Positions 59,971 to 64,000 of a stretch of 64,000 nucleotides of DNA are shown piece after piece. A program made the translations under genes and the position numbers. Origin of the DNA: PALSA-612 sp963846915 (GTDB taxonomy: Bacteria > Actinomycetota > Thermoleophilia > Gaiellales > Gaiellaceae). The notes below the pieces were generated by a model. It was given only the letters and a program-made list of their open reading frames with translations, made no database searches and had not been told where the DNA came from. How positions within the stretch are numbered: the stretch's first letter is position 1; every line of letters starts with the position of its first letter. The stretch covers positions 1 to 64,000 of the forward strand of contig CAWJXV010000007.1 in NCBI GenBank assembly GCA_963846915.1, written 5' to 3'.

Positions 59971-61350
59971 GTGGCGGTCTTGCCCAAGCGCTTCCCCGAC
60001 CGGGTCGACGTAGCCTCCGTCCGCGCCGAGGCCGAGCCGCTCGAGCCGGGGGCCGAGACCGAGACGACGCGCCGCCTGGCCGGCCGCGTCATGGGCCGGC
60101 GAGACATGGGGAAGATCGTCTTCCTCGACCTCGTCGACCGTTCGGGCCGGATCCAGCTCCTGTGCCCGGCCGATCGCACCGGGCCGGTGGACGTCGACCT
60201 CGGCGACGTCGTCGGTGCGCAGGGCGCCCCCTCCAAGACCCGCCGCGGCGAGCCGTCGCTGACCGTCGACGAGCTGACGCTGCTCGCGAAGATCCGCCGC
60301 CCGCTCCCGGATACGTTCCACGGCGTCACCGACACCGAGACGCGCTATCGCCAGCGCTACCTCGATCTGCTGATGAACGAGGAGGCGCGCGGGGAGACGA
60401 TGCTGCGCGCGCGCATGGTCACGGCGATCCGCGCCTACCTCGACGGCGAGGGGTTCGTCGAGGTCGAGACGCCGATCCTGCAACCGCGCTACGGCGGCGG
60501 CTTCGCCGAGCCGTTCGTCACGCGCTCGAACCTCCTCGACCAGGACCTCTACCTCCGCATCGCCGACGAGCTGTACCTCAAGCGGCTGATCGTCGGCGGG
60601 CTGGAGAAGGTCTACGAGCTGGCGAAGGACTTCCGCAACGAGAGCTACTCGTACAAGCACTCGCCCGAGTTCACGCAGGTCGAATGGTACGAGGCCTACG
60701 CCGACTACCGCGACACGATGGAGCGCTGCGAGGCGCTCGTCGAGCACGTCGCGCTGGCGACGAACGGCCGCACGACGGCGACCTTCCGCGGTCACGAGGT
60801 CGAGCTCGCTAAGCCCTGGCAGCGCGTGCGCTTTCCGGACGCGCTCGAGGCCGCCGGTGTCTGGACGCGCGACGCCGCGGAGCTCCGCGCCAAGCTCGTC
60901 GAGGCTCGTGTCGACGTCGGACGGGATCAGACCTGGTCACAGCTCGTCGATCACGCCTACTCCCATTTCGTCGAGCCAGAGCTCGTCCAGCCGACGATCG
61001 TCTACGACTGGCCGATCGAGCTGTCGCCGTTCGCGCGGACGACCGACGACGACGAGACGATCGTCGAGCGCTTCGAGGTGGTCGTGAGCGGGATGGAGAT
61101 CGCGAACGCGTTCAGCGAGCTGAACGACAGCGAGGAGCAGGCGCAGCGGTTCGCGATGCAGGATGAAGAGCGGGCCGCAGGTGACGTCGAGGCCGAGCCC
61201 GGCGATGCCGACTACGTCGAGGCGATGTCGTACGGGATGCCGCCGAACGGCGGCTGCGGGGTCGGCGTCGACCGGCTGGCCATGGTGCTCTCGGGTCGCG
61301 ACGCGATCCGTGACGTGATCCTGTTTCCGCTCCTGCGCGAGCGCGACTAG
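59971..61350 (+). CDS. lysS: Lysyl-tRNA synthetase, class II
   Basis: 459 aa. The OB-fold anticodon domain (RRLAGRVMGRRDMGKIVFLD) is followed by the class II core: motif 1 around VEVETPILQPRYGG, motif 2 KDFRNESYSYKHSPEFTQVE and motif 3 GCGVGVDRLAMVLSG. LYLRIADELYLKRLIVGGLE is diagnostic for LysRS. Motif 2 has Ser where Gly is more usual (FRNES). Slightly short at the N terminus compared with about 490 residues in other bacteria. Confidence 0.94.
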   Translation: MAVLPKRFPDRVDVASVRAEAEPLEPGAETETTRRLAGRVMGRRDMGKIVFLDLVDRSGRIQLLCPADRTGPVDVDLGDVVGAQGAPSKTRRGEPSLTVDELTLLAKIRRPLPDTFHGVTDTETRYRQRYLDLLMNEEARGETMLRARMVTAIRAYLDGEGFVEVETPILQPRYGGGFAEPFVTRSNLLDQDLYLRIADELYLKRLIVGGLEKVYELAKDFRNESYSYKHSPEFTQVEWYEAYADYRDTMERCEALVEHVALATNGRTTATFRGHEVELAKPWQRVRFPDALEAAGVWTRDAAELRAKLVEARVDVGRDQTWSQLVDHAYSHFVEPELVQPTIVYDWPIELSPFARTTDDDETIVERFEVVVSGMEIANAFSELNDSEEQAQRFAMQDEERAAGDVEAEPGDADYVEAMSYGMPPNGGCGVGVDRLAMVLSGRDAIRDVILFPLLRERD

Positions 61351-61475
61351 GCGGCTTCCGTGATCTGGACGACCGCCTGGTTTCTCGTCGGCAGCTACCG
61401 ATGCGACCGTCCCGCGGGCACGGATGTCCGCCTCCGCCACGGCGCCCGCCGTTCCGAGCCGAATGCCGTACCGCC

Positions 61476-62219
61476 GTGAAGCCGCTTTCCCTCTGCTACC
61501 ACGCCGTCTCGGAAACCTGGAACCACGAGCTGTCCGTATCCCCCGAGGCGTTCGAGGAGCAGCTACAGCTCCTGCTTCGCCGCGGGTACAGGCCGGTCGG
61601 CGCCGCCGAGGCGGCCGCCGGCACCGGCAAGCTCCTCCACGTCACCTTCGACGACGCGTTCACGAGTGTCCGCAACGCGCTGCCCGTGCTTGAGCGCACC
61701 GGTGCCAGGGCGACCGTGTTCGCGTGCACGGGCTACGCCGACGACGGCCGGCCGCTCGGTTCGCCCGACCTGCAGGCCGAGCTCGACGAGCGGCCCGAGG
61801 AGCTCGAGACGATGACGTGGGACGAGCTCCGCGAGCTCGCCCAGCGCGGCATCGAGGTCGGCTCGCACACGATCTCGCACCGACACCTGCCCACGCTCTC
61901 GGACGCAGAGCTCGCCGACGAGCTGCGCTCCTCGCGCGAGCGGCTCGAGGACGAGCTCGGGCGGCCCTGCACGTTGCTCGCGTATCCCTTCGGCGACTGC
62001 GACGAGCGCGTTCGGGTGGCGGCGCGCGGAGCCGGCTACGCGATCGCGTTCGGCCTGCCGGGGGATGCGACCGGCCGCGACCCGTTCGACGTCTTCCGGG
62101 TCGGCGTCTGGGGCGGCGACAGCGCGCGGAGGGTTGCCTTCAAGGCCAACTCGCTGGTGCGCTCGGCGCCGGCGATGCGCCTACGAGTCGCGCTCGGTTT
62201 GACTCACTCGGGGGGGTGA
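61476..62219 (+). CDS. Polysaccharide deacetylase (NodB domain)
   Basis: Carbohydrate esterase family 4-type protein of 247 aa. LCYHAVSETW, the Asp pair in VTFDDAFTS and the metal His motif SHTISHRHL are intact, with LAYPFGDCDERVR following. No signal peptide is evident from GTG 61476. It converges on and overlaps the epimerase gene by 16 bp; both could serve surface-glycan synthesis. The 125-bp gap before it shows no clear structure. Confidence 0.88.
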   Translation: MKPLSLCYHAVSETWNHELSVSPEAFEEQLQLLLRRGYRPVGAAEAAAGTGKLLHVTFDDAFTSVRNALPVLERTGARATVFACTGYADDGRPLGSPDLQAELDERPEELETMTWDELRELAQRGIEVGSHTISHRHLPTLSDAELADELRSSRERLEDELGRPCTLLAYPFGDCDERVRVAARGAGYAIAFGLPGDATGRDPFDVFRVGVWGGDSARRVAFKANSLVRSAPAMRLRVALGLTHSGG

Positions 62220-63200
62220 CTACGTAGGTCACCGATCACGTCCGCGAGGATCTGGTCGAGATCGAGCGTCGGCTTCCAGCCGATGGCGGCGTTGATCTTG
62301 TCGATCGACGGCTCGCGGTGGAGCACGTCCTCGATGCCGAGGCCGTAGACGTGCTCGTGGGCGATGAACTCCATCTCCGACGAGGAGCCGGTCGCCGCGA
62401 GCACGCGCTGCGCGAGCTCGAGGATGCTGACCCGCTCCGCCGAGCCGACGTTGAAGATCTCGCCCGAGATGTGCGTGGCGCTCATCAGTCCCGACGACGG
62501 CGCGGATCGTGTCGTGGACATGGCAGAACGACCGGGTCTGCTTCCCGTCGCCGTGCACCTCGAGCGGCTCGCCTGCGAGGGCGCGCTCGACGAAACGCGG
62601 GATGACCATGCCGTACTGGCCCTGCTGCCTCGCACCGACGGTGTTGAAGAAGCGCGCGATGACGCAGTCGAGCTCGCGCTCGGAGTGGAAGCCGAGCGCG
62701 AGGAACTCGTCCATCGCCTTCGAGTCCGCGTAGAGCCAGCGCCGCTCCGTCACGGGCCCGTAGACGCGCCGGTCGCCCTCGGCGAGCGGCCGCTCCTCCC
62801 GGTGGTCGCCGTAGACCTCCGAGCTCGACGCGATCAGGACGCGCTTGCCGAAGCTGTTGCAGTACTCGAGCACCGTCTCCGTGCCCTGGACGTTCGTCAC
62901 CATCGTGTGCACCGGCTGCTCGACGATCAGCCGCACGCCCACGGCCGCGGCCAGGTGGTAGACGACGTCGACCCGGTGGACGAGCTCGCTCACGACAGAG
63001 CGGGAGAGGATCGAGTCGACGACGAGGTGGAACCCGGGCTGCTCGCGAAGGGCCTCGACGTTGCGGTTCAGGCCGGTCGAGAGGTCGTCGAGGGCCCAGA
63101 CCTCCCAGCCCTCGCGCAGCAGCAATTCCGCCAGGTGCGAGCCGATGAAGCCCGCCCCGCCGGTGATCAGCGCCGTTCTCTCCTCCGCGGGCGAGCTCAT
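62204..63200 (-). CDS. NAD-dependent sugar-nucleotide epimerase/dehydratase, apparent frameshift
   Basis: Extended SDR enzyme. ALITGGAGFIGSHLAELLLR (NAD motif), SSSEVYGDHREERPL and the catalytic YADSK (WLYADSKAMDE) are in the frame from ATG 63200. After CHVHDTIRAVVG the frame is lost at a GGG run (62490-62492, CCC on the plus strand). Homology continues in another frame as LMSATHISGEIFNVGSAERV and ends DLDQILADVIGDLRSHPPE. Removing one base gives about 331 aa with no residue gap. It resembles UDP-glucuronate decarboxylase and UDP-glucose 4-epimerase; the substrate is undetermined. Confidence 0.83.
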
Positions 63201-63287
63201 CGGGGCAGGCTATCTCAGGTTCCGGCGGCCGCCAGCAGGGTGTTAAGAGCGTGTTCGGGCCCACTCGGCCGCCACCGAACCCTGGGC

Positions 63288-63293
63288 TAAGAT
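63288..63293 (+). promoter_or_regulatory. -10 box of clpC
   Basis: TAAGAT ends 9 nt before GTG 63303. Confidence 0.45.
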
Positions 63294-63302
63294 GGGGCCC
63301 TA

Positions 63303-64000
63303 GTGTTCGAGCGGTTCACAGAGCGGGCCCGCCAGGTCGTCGTCCTCGCCCAGGACGAGGCGCGCGCGCTGAAGCACAACTACATCGGCACCGAGCACAT
63401 CCTGCTCGGTCTGCTGCGCGAGGAGGAGGGCCTCGCGGCCCGTGTCCTCGAGTCGCTCGACATCACCGTCGAGGAGGTCCGCGCGCAGGTCGCCCGCATC
63501 GTCGGCCAGGGCGACGAGGTCACGACCGGCCAGATCCCGTTCACGCCGCGCGCCAAGAAGGTCCTGGAGCTGGCGCTGCGCGAAGCGCTCTCGCTCGGCC
63601 ACAACTACATCGGCACCGAGCACATCCTGCTCGGCCTCGTGCGCGAGAACGAGGGCGTCGCGGCGCGCATCCTGCTCGACTTCGACGCCGACGCCGAGAA
63701 GATCCGCAACGAGATCATCCGCATGCTCAGCGGTCCCGGCAGGCGCCAGCAGGGCGGAGGCGGCGGCACGGGCGAGAAGTCGAAGAGCTCGAAGCTGCTC
63801 GACCAGTTCGGCCGCAACTTCACACGGCAGGCCGCCGAGGGCAAGCTCGACCCGGTCGTCGGCCGCCAGACCGAGATCGAGCGGATCATGCAGATCCTCT
63901 CACGCCGCCAGAAGAACAACCCCGTGCTGATCGGCGAGCCCGGCGTCGGCAAGACCGCCGTCGTCGAGGGGCTCGCGCAGCGCATCGCCGCCGGCCAGGT
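63303..64000 (+). CDS. clpC: ATP-dependent Clp protease ATP-binding subunit ClpC, 5' part
   Basis: The first 232 residues of a ClpC-type AAA+ unfoldase; the rest lies outside the window. MFERFTERARQVVVLAQDEA is followed by the two Clp N-terminal repeats (HNYIGTEHILLGLLREEEG and HNYIGTEHILLGLVRENEG, 225 bp apart), a Gly-rich linker and the first nucleotide-binding domain up to Walker A (IGEPGVGKTAVVEGLAQRI). The partner protease ClpP is not in the window. Confidence 0.95.
   Translation, partial: MFERFTERARQVVVLAQDEARALKHNYIGTEHILLGLLREEEGLAARVLESLDITVEEVRAQVARIVGQGDEVTTGQIPFTPRAKKVLELALREALSLGHNYIGTEHILLGLVRENEGVAARILLDFDADAEKIRNEIIRMLSGPGRRQQGGGGGTGEKSKSSKLLDQFGRNFTRQAAEGKLDPVVGRQTEIERIMQILSRRQKNNPVLIGEPGVGKTAVVEGLAQRIAAGQ

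Noticed and set aside
63376..63640. Direct DNA repeat of about 35 bp, 225 bp apart
   Set aside because: It encodes the two normal Clp N-terminal repeats of ClpC, not a mobile or regulatory repeat.

Overview
The window is a GC-rich, gene-dense stretch of a bacterial chromosome. Several traits point to a deep-branching actinobacterium, perhaps Thermoleophilia: the merged str-S10-spc-alpha ribosomal order, Zn-ribbon forms of S14 and S4, Ku, a two-domain GNAT protein, a DUF2469-like gene, and -10 boxes placed 6-9 nt before many start codons (leaderless style). The lineage is inferred from gene content only.

Layout. 1-2036 is the 3' part of rpoC, converging on a GGDEF gene (2085-3335, minus). 3618-25148 is one long co-directional translation block: rpsL, rpsG, fusA, tuf, rpsJ-rplC-rplD-rplW-rplB-rpsS-rplV-rpsC-rplP-rpmC-rpsQ, rplN-rplX-rplE-rpsZ-rpsH-rplF-rplR-rpsE-rpmD-rplO-secY-adk-map-infA-rpmJ-rpsM-rpsK-rpsD-rpoA-rplQ-truA. 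Stops and starts mostly overlap or abut. 25.2-36 kb holds a HAD phosphatase, ligA, a cell-wall group (PBP4-type carboxypeptidase, 3D-domain protein, NlpC/P60 hydrolase), an acyl-CoA ligase, Ku, a small helix-turn-helix gene, a NIF3-family protein, ssb and tRNA-Pro(CGG). 36-48 kb is an accessory-looking zone: nitrilase, HAD, REP-associated transposase, acyl-CoA dehydrogenase, a two-component pair, aminotransferase, VanW protein with a collagen-like tail, thioesterase, sirtuin, lipid kinase and purine nucleoside phosphorylase. 48-64 kb holds tilS-hpt-ftsH, a beta-hydroxyacid dehydrogenase, folP-folB-folK, coaX, a flavin monooxygenase, dus, greA, lysS, a polysaccharide deacetylase, a sugar-nucleotide epimerase and the start of clpC.

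The most notable structure is a dispersed family of short palindromic arrays. Each unit is 11 bp, itself a palindrome (GTGCC-N-GGCAC), and units follow one another without spacers in arrays of two to four. Nine intergenic arrays occur between 25.1 and 60 kb. Five lie within 8.2 kb around a Y1/HUH REP-associated transposase (37950-38378). This has the layout of a REP/RAYT system. Five arrays sit where the -35 region of a predicted leaderless promoter would be, so a regulatory role is an alternative or additional possibility.

Four conserved genes (rpoC, rpsQ, a beta-hydroxyacid dehydrogenase and an epimerase) carry apparent single-base frameshifts. Two of them are essential, so base errors in the assembly are the simplest explanation. 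Three genes (truA, dacB-like, diacylglycerol kinase-like) have no ATG, GTG or TTG at a sensible position and seem to start at CTG or ATT close to the stop of the preceding gene.
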